The position numbers and the translations under genes are program-made. From Cyanobacteria bacterium UBA4641 (GTDB lineage Bacteria; Cyanobacteriota; Vampirovibrionia; Gastranaerophilales; Gastranaerophilaceae), in assembly GCA_002405805.1 (NCBI GenBank), contig DHMN01000060.1:1782-44512 (forward strand): a stretch of DNA of 42,731 nucleotides, read 5' to 3'. Under the pieces are notes generated by a model. It saw nothing but the letters and a program-made list of their open reading frames with translations. It did no database searches and was not told where the DNA came from. Each line of letters opens with the position of its first letter. Position 1 is the first letter of the stretch. Shown in pieces: positions 7,507-14,024 of the stretch.

Positions 7507-7690
7507 TTGAAGTATATAGATACTGTTCTGTTTCGTTATACTCTTTTGTAAATTCTGATTTTATAGTTTTAGCACCTGTTAAATTTTCAACTTCTTTTAT
7601 GTAATTAAGGCAGGATTTACCTTTGATTCCAATTGTTTTGGATTCAATTTTACCATTTGGATATACTCTGATTTTAATTTGTTTGCTCAT
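7478..7690 (-). CDS. DUF2997-like small protein
   Basis: I chose the ATG at 7690 because TGAGG lies 6 bases upstream; it gives 70 residues. An earlier in-frame ATG at 7708 has no ribosome site. The sequence (KIRVYPNGKIESKTIGIKGKSCLNYIKEVENLTG) matches the DUF2997 pattern: a strand, D/NG turn, strand, then the conserved G-x-K-G-x-x-C followed by a helix ending with a leucine-glycine. The single invariant Cys (about residue 29) is the obvious functional residue. DUF2997 proteins are typically encoded beside Ycf35/DUF1257 and Ycf46 proteins, as here. It could be a cofactor carrier or the substrate of the radical SAM enzyme that overlaps it. Function is not known. Confidence 0.75.
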   Translation of the reverse strand: MSKQIKIRVYPNGKIESKTIGIKGKSCLNYIKEVENLTGAKTIKSEFTKEYNETEQYLYTSNEEYQQNGH

Positions 7691-7880
7691 CAATAACCTC
7701 AATATCAATTTGTTTTATTAGATTCGGAATTTGTTTCAGTCTGTCATTTTGTATTATATCTACTCTTCTACTAAAATGTCTTAAAGTCTTACTTTTTGGA
7801 TTTTTAGCTATTAATTGACCAAACATATTTGCTAAAATTTTCTTTGGTGAAATATTTCTGTCTTTTTCTGTATTAATCAT
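7674..7880 (-). CDS. Short basic protein, first gene of the cassette
   Basis: The protein has 68 residues, rich in Lys, Arg and Ile, with no recognised domain. The sequence KSKTLRHFSRRVDIIQNDRLKQIPNLIKQIDIEVIDEQ suggests two or three helices. The ribosome site GGAAA lies 6 bases before the ATG, and the 3' end overlaps the start of the DUF2997-like gene, so it opens the polycistron. It could be a small regulator or an assembly factor. I do not recognise it. Confidence 0.6.
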   Translation of the reverse strand: MINTEKDRNISPKKILANMFGQLIAKNPKSKTLRHFSRRVDIIQNDRLKQIPNLIKQIDIEVIDEQTN

Positions 7881-7940
7881 TGTTAATTTCCACTTCCATT
7901 CTTTTTTACATCATAATATCTATTTTGGTGAATAAGTTAG

Positions 7941-7985
7941 AAAAAACGTATGTAATCTGGATTTAGATACATACGATTTTTTCTT
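7941..7985. terminator. Bidirectional intrinsic terminator
   Basis: A-run, stem CGTATGTA (7947-7954) with TACATACG (7968-7975), then a T-run interrupted by one A. An extra TCT/AGA extension lengthens the stem. The symmetry allows termination on both strands. On the minus strand it separates the recombinase gene at 8,103 from the cassette, so the cassette probably has its own promoter in 7,881-7,940. Confidence 0.7.
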
Positions 7986-8102
7986 AATTTTTATTTATAC
8001 ATCGTTTTTATTTCCAGATATTTATGTTATTATCATCTATAGATGAGTTATACATCCGTATAGATATTCTGTTGCATTATGGAATGGTGTAAAGTCGCAA
8101 TT

Positions 8103-8666
8103 TTACAGTTCAAAATTTTTATAAGACTCGTCTAATTCTTCTTGTGCTATGCCAATATAACGCATTGTTATTGAGGGTGAACTGTGATTAAAAATTTTTT
8201 GCAACAATGCTACATCATGAAATTTTTTATAATGGTGATAGCCAAAACTTTTACGTCCGCTATGTGTTCCAAAGTTCCCTTGTAGTCCTACTTTTAAACA
8301 AGCATCATTAATAAATCTGTAAACTTGTGACCTATCTAATCGGCAATGTTTCTTTCCCACAAAAAGCGGTTCATCACTTGTAATAGAGTATGTTTTATCT
8401 CTTTCAACAAGGTATTTTTTAATAAGACTTTTCAACTTATTATTTAGCGGAAAACGTTTATACTTACCCGTTTTCTTTTCTATAACCTCAACATATTGTT
8501 TGTTTCTGACGTCTTCTACATTTAATCCAAGTACATCAGATATTCTAAGACCGCTGTTGCAAGTAAAGACAAATATTAACTGATTACGCAGACTATGTTT
8601 TGCTAGATACTGTTCAATAGCTTCAATATCTTTCTTGTCTTTTATTGGTTCTACTAAGTTCTTCAT
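8103..8666 (-). CDS. Tyrosine recombinase, catalytic domain only
   Basis: This 187-residue protein consists only of the catalytic domain, with no N-terminal core-binding domain. The active-site set is complete: Arg41 (SGLRISDVLGL), Lys65, His135 and Arg138 (THSGRKS), His161 and nucleophile Tyr170 (MRYIG). Proteins of this size include FimB/FimE-type invertases and small recombinases of phages and integrative elements. The ribosome site AAAGGG and AGAG precede ATG. A 12-bp perfect palindrome, CATCTATAGATG, lies 58 bases beyond its stop (8034-8045). It is a second tyrosine recombinase in addition to the integrase at 11,510. Role (inversion, dimer resolution, excision) unknown. Confidence 0.9.
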   Translation of the reverse strand: MKNLVEPIKDKKDIEAIEQYLAKHSLRNQLIFVFTCNSGLRISDVLGLNVEDVRNKQYVEVIEKKTGKYKRFPLNNKLKSLIKKYLVERDKTYSITSDEPLFVGKKHCRLDRSQVYRFINDACLKVGLQGNFGTHSGRKSFGYHHYKKFHDVALLQKIFNHSSPSITMRYIGIAQEELDESYKNFEL

Positions 8667-8800
8667 CTCTTTTACACCCTTTCTGCTACATATTCTTCGT
8701 TTTGTAGCAAATTAGAATGTAACTTATTATTTTAGTTATATAAATAAATTAGCCTAAAAGAACATAATTTTAAAAAGGCAAAAGACCTATATAAAGCTAA

Positions 8801-8847
8801 AACCTAGAGCACTGTACAACTAAACTGTAGGTAGAAATCTCTAGGTT
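8801..8847. repeat. Stem-loop in the 341-base gap upstream of the small recombinase
   Basis: AACCTAGAG (8801-8809) pairs perfectly with CTCTAGGTT (8839-8847) around a 29-base loop holding two direct copies of ACTGTA. No T-run follows. The rest of the 8,667-9,007 gap holds a weak minus-strand hairpin, AAGCC/GGCTT (8916-8933), and no gene that I can see. The position just 3' of the probable replication gene makes it a candidate replication origin or recombination site. Confidence 0.5.
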
Positions 8848-9007
8848 ACACATATATATTATTCACTATAATTCGCTATTTGTCAAGTATTGAATCAAAG
8901 TTAATTATTCATTTTAAGCCCGCTATGAGGCTTGTAAAAAGGTGTTTCATATTTAATGGAATAAATATAATCCCTAATTCAATGATTTTAGAAATATCGG
9001 AGTAAAA

Positions 9008-10081
9008 TTAAGAGTTTTTTCCTTCAATAACTTTTCTGTATAATTCAACATACAATTTATTACTAGAATCAGTCATTTGTAACTTTTTTAAAAGCTGTGA
9101 TAAGGAATTTTTTTGCGAACCTTTATACATCCCAAGCAACCTTGTTGCTGAAATTTTATTAACCTTAATTAATTCTGCTAATAATTTTTCATGTTTACTT
9201 AAATGAACCTCTTGGGTGATAGGTTCATTAAAAAATACACGATTTCTTAATTCATTTGTATAAAACCTTTCTAATGTATTATATAAATTCCCTGTTTTCA
9301 GCAAATCCAACAATGTAGCAAGTCTTAAATCATGGCTATTTGTTGTATTAAAAATAAAGTCTGAAATATTTTTTAACTTTTTTGAATAAGCATACTGTAA
9401 CTCACATCTTAATATATGAAGATTCTGTAAAGATAAATAAGGTTGAGAATTATGGTAAGCCCCTATTGGCAATATAATTCTATCTTTAGGTGATAATGGG
9501 CTTGGTAAAAATATATCATTAAGAGAAGCTTTGTCTCTGAGTTCTTGGACTTTATCATAGAATAGAATTACTTTGTCTCCTACAATGTTTTTATTCGTAG
9601 AATTTTTCTTTAGCGTGCTTAGAAGAAGACTTGTATTTGTCGAATTAGAAGTATTTTGAATAGGATTAATCCCTGCTCTGTATTTCCTCTTTTTTAGCAT
9701 TTCAATATAACGTGGAACAGTGCCTTGTGTATAAAAATTCTTTGTAAGGTGAATTTTACTTATAATAAAGCTATTGTAAATGTTTTCTGACAAGTTATAA
9801 AATCCGAGATTTTCAAACAACTTAAATAAAGTTTGTTCTTTGGGCATAATAAGGTTAGTATCGGTTTGACCTTCATTTGCCCTATATCTTGTAGGTGTAA
9901 ATTCAAGACTTATTCTATCTCTGCTTGTATTAAGCTTATATGCGTTATCTGGATAATGTGAAGACATAACATTTTCTATATTTGCAAGAAATTCAGACCT
10001 ATCAGCATTACTAAAATCCGTATCATTTATATAAAAACGTAACTTATCAATTAATAAGTCATTGAACAATTTACCAACCAT
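9008..10081 (-). CDS. Probable phage/plasmid replication protein, II/X family
   Basis: The protein has 357 residues. Three features follow the order seen in filamentous-phage gene II / 'II/X family' replication initiators of Bacteroidetes and related elements: SKIHLTKNF (108-116) before a helix YIEMLKKRK; a strand-turn ILFYDKVQEL (172-181); and HILRCELQYAYSKKLK (222-237), resembling the 'LRxExR' strand-helix. Such proteins nick one strand to start rolling-circle replication, although a classical HUH motif is not visible. A very strong ribosome site, AAGGAGGG, sits inside the end of the upstream gene, with which it overlaps by 11 bases, so the two are translationally coupled. Recognition was by pattern only. 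Confidence 0.6.
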   Translation of the reverse strand: MVGKLFNDLLIDKLRFYINDTDFSNADRSEFLANIENVMSSHYPDNAYKLNTSRDRISLEFTPTRYRANEGQTDTNLIMPKEQTLFKLFENLGFYNLSENIYNSFIISKIHLTKNFYTQGTVPRYIEMLKKRKYRAGINPIQNTSNSTNTSLLLSTLKKNSTNKNIVGDKVILFYDKVQELRDKASLNDIFLPSPLSPKDRIILPIGAYHNSQPYLSLQNLHILRCELQYAYSKKLKNISDFIFNTTNSHDLRLATLLDLLKTGNLYNTLERFYTNELRNRVFFNEPITQEVHLSKHEKLLAELIKVNKISATRLLGMYKGSQKNSLSQLLKKLQMTDSSNKLYVELYRKVIEGKNS

Positions 10082-11453
10082 AATCCCTCCTTAAAACATT
10101 ATGAAATCTAGCAGTTGCACAAAATTTATCTTGGTTTAAAATTTTATCTAAATTCTCTAAATCCTTGTAAATATCATTTTTTACTCTGTAATCATCTTTT
10201 TTGAAACATTTATCAATTAATATTTTTCTTTTGTTATTAGGTAACTTTGATAATAAAATAATTACTGCTGTTTTTAAAGCTGTATTCCTTTCTCCCTTGT
10301 AGTGAGTAATAAATTTGCTGTAAGTTGTATAATGTGATTTATCGAACTTGATAAGACTACTATTTTGTACGATTGCTCGAAAATGAAAACTGATAATAAG
10401 TGAGATAAAAAATCCGCCTTTTTCAACAAAATTACGTAAATAAATTTTATTTAAAGGGTTACAATCTAAAGAGAGAATACGACTTATAGTTCTCATACCT
10501 GTTACATATAAAATAAGCTCAATAGAATTAGGAGTATTGCCATGTTTTACACGCAGCTCACTCTCAGATTTTCTATCCAATTCCTTGTTAAACTCGCTTT
10601 TAACTTTTTTATAACCTTCATTTTTAAAAGCATCAGCTAAGATAAAATTATTTTTTACTCTAAATAGGATAGTTTGCTTTTCGTCATTTACTGTTATGAC
10701 GATATTCTTCTTATTTGAAGGAATAAATTTCGAGATTTCTTCAAATAATTCTTCATATAAAACTTCCGTATGATACTCTGCTGACATTTTGAATCCCGTA
10801 AGTATATTAAGGCTGATAAAATTATGAAACGCAGGCAGATTAAGCTTTATACTTTCATCGGTAAAACTATTTACGTATTCAGTTAGTAAAATTAACATTA
10901 CAAAATGCCAAAAAGCATTTGCATAAAATGGAATTTCATTTTCATCTTTAACATGTTCAAGGAATACCTTGCTATTGAAAGTAAAGACAAGATTCCTATT
11001 TTTTATATTAGCATTGTTAATAGGAACAGACTTTCTGCCTCTACCACTTGCAATATAACTCAATTTTACTATTTGTCTTATTAAATCAGAAGAAGCAAAT
11101 TTAATAAAATTATCAATGTACGCTGTAGGATAGTTGAAGAATTGGGAATTATATTCCCTTAATAACTGCTCATATTCTTCTATATTAGTTATTTTGTACC
11201 CATTTATACTTCCTAACCAGTCATTCAGTCCACTATTACAGTTATTTAATATAATATTATCTCTTATAGTCCTAGATAATACTTTTCTTATATTATGGGC
11301 TGATAAACAAGTAGATAACATAATATACTTCTCTGATAATCTTTTTGTATCCATAAAATTTTCATTCTCTTTAATTTTCCTATTTTCCTTTTTTATTTTA
11401 TATGCTCCTTTTGTTGTTATATTGCGGTTTTTAGGTATTTTCTTGTACTGCAT
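10071..11453 (-). CDS. Unknown 460-aa protein coupled to the replication gene
   Basis: I do not recognise a family. The protein is mostly alpha-helical, basic at the N-terminus (about 1-35) and has two hydrophobic helices (about 182-195, FWHFVMLILLTEYV, and 345-360, GGFFISLIISFHF). It contains a C-terminal Lys-rich segment. The start at 11453 is supported by AAAGGGG six bases upstream. It overlaps the replication gene and follows the integrase gene on the same strand, so it probably acts with that gene in maintenance or replication of the element. Two-gene units of an unknown large protein plus a II/X-type initiator would be worth comparing across related genomes. Confidence 0.65.
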   Translation of the reverse strand: MQYKKIPKNRNITTKGAYKIKKENRKIKENENFMDTKRLSEKYIMLSTCLSAHNIRKVLSRTIRDNIILNNCNSGLNDWLGSINGYKITNIEEYEQLLREYNSQFFNYPTAYIDNFIKFASSDLIRQIVKLSYIASGRGRKSVPINNANIKNRNLVFTFNSKVFLEHVKDENEIPFYANAFWHFVMLILLTEYVNSFTDESIKLNLPAFHNFISLNILTGFKMSAEYHTEVLYEELFEEISKFIPSNKKNIVITVNDEKQTILFRVKNNFILADAFKNEGYKKVKSEFNKELDRKSESELRVKHGNTPNSIELILYVTGMRTISRILSLDCNPLNKIYLRNFVEKGGFFISLIISFHFRAIVQNSSLIKFDKSHYTTYSKFITHYKGERNTALKTAVIILLSKLPNNKRKILIDKCFKKDDYRVKNDIYKDLENLDKILNQDKFCATARFHNVLRRDYGW

Positions 11454-11509
11454 GTATCCCCTTTATTGAAATATCTTATTTGTATTTACTCTGGTATATG
11501 CCTAGTCAT

Positions 11510-12496
11510 TTAATACTCATTCAGTAACTTAAAAGCATTTTCCATACTGGCACTTGGATTATGTGTATATCGCTGAGTTGTTTTTAAATCTGCATGACCT
11601 AGTATTTTTTGTATAGTTACAATGTCAACTCCAGCCTCATTAAGTCGAGATGCAGTTGTATGCCTTAGCTTATGAAACGTTATCGGCGGGATTCCGCTAC
11701 GTTTCACAGCTCTTTTGAAACTTGTTTTTACGTCTTTATATCTAGTACCAGTAACAGGGGATGTAAAAACATAATCACCTAACCTTGGAAGTTTCAATAA
11801 TTCATCTTTAAGAGTTTTGGTTAATCTTAGCTTACGAGGTTTGTTATTCTTAGTATTTAAGGCAATAAGATAATCTTCTTCAAAGAATACGTCTTGCCAT
11901 TTTAAACTCAATATTTCATTTTGCCTCATGCCAGTATGCAAGGCTGTTATTATAATTGCTTTCATCGTAGGATTGCATACTGCAAGCAATCTTACTTCTT
12001 CATCCTTTGTCAAATAACGCTCTGAAGGATTTTCTATACGTAGTTTTTTCAGTGTCGAACAAGGATTTATTGCTATACGTTTATTTTCAATGGCTAATGA
12101 AAATAAACGACGGATATTGTCAACTTCTCGATTTATGCTAGAATTTTTTATTTTGCCTAAACGAGTGTTAATATATTTTTCAATATCTGAAACGGTTATC
12201 TGCTCTACATCTTGATTTCCTACTAACTTATAAAACTTATCTATAACATAATCAAATGTATTTGGTCTGGTATAGTGAGCCATTGCATATTCTCTGAAAT
12301 CTGCAATTAAGTCTTCTAAGTAATAGACCTGTTTCTTTGTTATGTCGTAACCAGTTTTTATAAGTTCTGCCTTATGTACAGTTTCAAGATAAGCCACTTC
12401 ATTTTTTTGAAGCCCTTTAAAAGTTTTACAATATCTTTTGCCTTTGTACATAAAATTGTAGCCATAATAACCTAATTTGTGTTTATATACACTCAT
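11510..12496 (-). CDS. int: Tyrosine-type integrase
   Basis: The protein has 328 residues with three parts: an N-terminal arm-binding region of the AP2-like type (GYYGYNFMYKGKRYCKTFKGL), a core-binding SAM-like domain (about 55-150), and the catalytic domain. The active site is complete: Arg191 (GMRQNEILSL), Lys216, His275 and Arg278 (HKLRHT), His301 (LGHADLKTTQRY) and nucleophile Tyr310. The ribosome site GAAGG lies 6 bases before ATG. It sits 3 bases from the excisionase-like gene and near tRNA-Pro, the usual layout of an element integrated at a tRNA gene. It catalyses integration and, with the excisionase, excision. Confidence 0.95.
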   Translation of the reverse strand: MSVYKHKLGYYGYNFMYKGKRYCKTFKGLQKNEVAYLETVHKAELIKTGYDITKKQVYYLEDLIADFREYAMAHYTRPNTFDYVIDKFYKLVGNQDVEQITVSDIEKYINTRLGKIKNSSINREVDNIRRLFSLAIENKRIAINPCSTLKKLRIENPSERYLTKDEEVRLLAVCNPTMKAIIITALHTGMRQNEILSLKWQDVFFEEDYLIALNTKNNKPRKLRLTKTLKDELLKLPRLGDYVFTSPVTGTRYKDVKTSFKRAVKRSGIPPITFHKLRHTTASRLNEAGVDIVTIQKILGHADLKTTQRYTHNPSASMENAFKLLNEY

Positions 12497-12498
12497 TA

Positions 12499-12681
12499 TT
12501 ACCTTCTTTCTACTGTTGGAGAAAAAATATATGCCAAGAGAGCATCCGCATTAAATAAATATTTTCTTCCAACTCTTCCGCAAACTTCAGCAGGGAATTT
12601 TCCTCCCTTGGCTTGTTTTTGTAATGTTCTGACATCCAATTTTAATAATTTTGATGCCTCTAATGTACTAATTATTTGCAT
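12499..12681 (-). CDS. xis: Excisionase-like DNA-binding protein
   Basis: The start at 12681 is preferred because GAAGG lies 6 bases upstream; a start five codons earlier (12696) has a poorer site. The 60-residue protein is a MerR/AlpA-type winged helix: ISTLEASKLLKLDVRTLQKQAKGGKFPAEVCGRVGRKYLFNADALLAYI, with the usual beta-wing Gly-Arg-Lys-Tyr-x-Phe and a closing helix. Its position 3 bases before the integrase start suggests it steers recombination toward excision or regulates int. Confidence 0.85.
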   Translation of the reverse strand: MQIISTLEASKLLKLDVRTLQKQAKGGKFPAEVCGRVGRKYLFNADALLAYIFSPTVERR

Positions 12682-12704
12682 TTTACCTTCTTTCATTTTA
12701 AAAT

Positions 12705-12810
12705 AATTTTCGCTTAACTGAAATATAAGTCAGAAGGATTTAGTTTTCAAGGTCTAACGAAAATTTCGCCACAGTATTGTTACAATTCTTAATACTTTAG
12801 CGAAAATTTT
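12705..12810. promoter_or_regulatory. Operator-like repeats between xis-int and the repressor
   Basis: Three copies of a TTAGCGAAAATT-type motif lie in the divergent promoter region: 12705-12716 on the minus strand, 12755-12768 (here palindromic, CGAAAATTTCG) and 12797-12810. A partial copy (TTTTAGCGAGG, 12839-12849) overlaps the repressor ribosome site. The arrangement fits cooperative binding of the adjacent XRE repressor and control of both directions. Confidence 0.65.
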
Positions 12811-12854
12811 GTTTAAATGAATTTTTATTGTATAGTTATTTTAGCGAGGTATAT

Positions 12855-13286
12855 ATGCGAAAATTAGACAACGATAAAGATATAAGCCAAAATATTAGAC
12901 AATTACAGGAAGAAGTAAAAACGATAATTAGAAGGTTTGGAGCTATTGTTACTAAAACAAGAAAAGATAAAGGAATGAAATTACAGGAACTATCTCAGAA
13001 ATCTGGAGTTAGTATAGGGGTAATTTCAGATTTGGAAAATGGGAAAGACAAAATTCCAAACCTTTATACTTTAATCGCATTAGCTAAGACACTTGAAATA
13101 AAGAATGATGAGTTTTTGCAAACTGTTTTCGGAGAAATCATACATAAAGACCCAAATAAGAAAGCCCCTAGTGATATGTTGGTAGAGGCTTTAGTTGCTT
13201 ATGGTGTGCCTTCTGATATTGCTGCTAATATTTTAGTGGGTATTGACCTGTCTTTTGGAAAACATCCTATTAAAAGAGAAAACTAA
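12855..13286 (+). CDS. XRE-family repressor of the element
   Basis: I start this at the ATG at 12855 because GCGAGG lies just upstream. An earlier in-frame ATG (12828) has none. The protein has 143 residues, with a classical Cro/C1 helix-turn-helix at about 35-85 (TRKDKGMKLQELSQKSGVSIGVISDLENGKDKIPNLYTLIALAKTLEI) and a short C-terminal region without a peptidase domain, so it is not a self-cleaving LexA-like repressor. It is divergent from xis-int with three operator-like repeats between, suggesting it holds excision off. The inducer is unknown. Confidence 0.88.
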   Translation: MRKLDNDKDISQNIRQLQEEVKTIIRRFGAIVTKTRKDKGMKLQELSQKSGVSIGVISDLENGKDKIPNLYTLIALAKTLEIKNDEFLQTVFGEIIHKDPNKKAPSDMLVEALVAYGVPSDIAANILVGIDLSFGKHPIKREN

Positions 13287-13333
13287 CAGATTTTAACGAA
13301 CAAATGTTCTATTACATAATAATTACATAATGG

Positions 13334-13371
13334 TATTAAAAAAGGCTTTCGGTAAATCTCTGAAAGCCTTT
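13334..13371 (-). terminator. Terminator downstream of tRNA-Pro
   Basis: AAAGGCTTTC (13341-13350) pairs with GAAAGCCTTT (13362-13371). Read on the minus strand the stem is followed by seven Ts, so it fits termination of the tRNA-Pro transcript. On the plus strand it could also slow transcription leaving the repressor gene. Its presence 9 bases from the tRNA 3' end matters for judging where the element joins the chromosome. Confidence 0.75.
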
Positions 13372-13379
13372 AGTTTAAA

Positions 13380-13456
<77 letters not shown>

Positions 13457-13476
13457 ATACTTATAATTATAATAAC

Positions 13477-13506
13477 AAAAAAGCAGATTTTGCAATCTGC
13501 TTTTTT
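13477..13506. terminator. Bidirectional terminator
   Basis: AAAAAAGCAGATT (13477-13489) pairs with AATCTGCTTTTTT (13494-13506) around a TTGC loop. It ends the minus-strand gene at 13,526 and would also stop plus-strand transcription. Confidence 0.85.
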
Positions 13507-13525
13507 ATAAAATTTTATTTTTTTA

Positions 13526-13837
13526 TTAAACTTTTGGTTTTTGAAAGTTTTTTGACCATTCTTTCATGACGTCAATTCCATCAGCAGCCATCTTTTGGAG
13601 ATTTGCCAAGAAATCTTTTGCAATTGCTTGAATTTTTTCGGGGCTACCTGAAAACATTTGAACATTTGGATGTTTGTCACCTTTTTTTACAAAATATACG
13701 TCAAATGAATTGTCATTTGATAAAATTTTAGCCATGGAATTGTCTTTTAGAGGAATACTTGTCAATTTTTGTCCTCTTCTTGCTGCTAAATCAGCAAAAG
13801 CGCTACGTCCGGCATTTATTGCATCTACAGTACTCAT
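13526..13837 (-). CDS. Small conserved-looking protein, unknown
   Basis: The protein has 103 residues. It begins with a helix rich in Ala (VDAINAGRSAFADLAARRGQ), has two or three strands in the middle (AKILSNDNSFDVYFVKKG) and ends in an amphipathic helix (IQAIAKDFLANLQKMAADGIDVMKEW). No signal peptide, membrane segment or catalytic motif is visible. The ribosome site AAAGG lies about 7 bases before ATG. It stands alone between a terminator and a 190-base gap with no recognised gene. I cannot assign a function. Confidence 0.65.
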   Translation of the reverse strand: MSTVDAINAGRSAFADLAARRGQKLTSIPLKDNSMAKILSNDNSFDVYFVKKGDKHPNVQMFSGSPEKIQAIAKDFLANLQKMAADGIDVMKEWSKNFQKPKV

Positions 13838-14024
13838 TTTTTGTACCTTTCTTTTTCAACTATGAGCTTTTACATATTATAATATCTGTGAAAAATATTT
13901 TTTGCTAATTAAATTCATGTTTTGTAATAAAACTATAACAAAATTTTTTATTTCTATATTTTATAATAAAATTAAGAAAAACGCATGTGATAGGGATAAT
14001 TTTTAACAAAAGGATTTGCAAATT

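Larger units (their letters stand above)
1..13379. mobile_element. Integrative element (right part; left end outside window)
   Basis: This block contains a full tyrosine integrase with an adjacent excisionase-like gene and XRE repressor at its right end, beside tRNA-Pro. It also has two further site-specific recombinases, a probable rolling-circle-type replication protein, a phage-like small protein and cargo (Fic, Mrr-like nuclease, AAA+/radical SAM cassette). The dispersed palindromic repeats that fill the gaps to the right were not seen here. No second copy of the tRNA 3' end was noticed inside the window, so the left end probably lies upstream of base 1. No capsid, portal, terminase or relaxase gene is visible, so it could be an integrative mobilisable element, a satellite, or the remains of several insertions. 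The exact right boundary is unresolved, because the hairpin directly 3' of the tRNA could be native or element DNA. Confidence 0.7.

Noticed and set aside
8034..8045. 12-bp palindrome CATCTATAGATG as a firm recombination site
   Set aside because: Too short and too AT-rich to claim as a separate site; mentioned only with the nearby recombinase.
13334..13371. Hairpin as terminator of the element repressor only
   Set aside because: The long T-run lies on the minus-strand side, so it fits the tRNA-Pro transcript better.
1..13379. Complete functional prophage
   Set aside because: No capsid, portal, terminase, tail or lysis gene is visible; only recombination, regulation, replication and cargo genes are.
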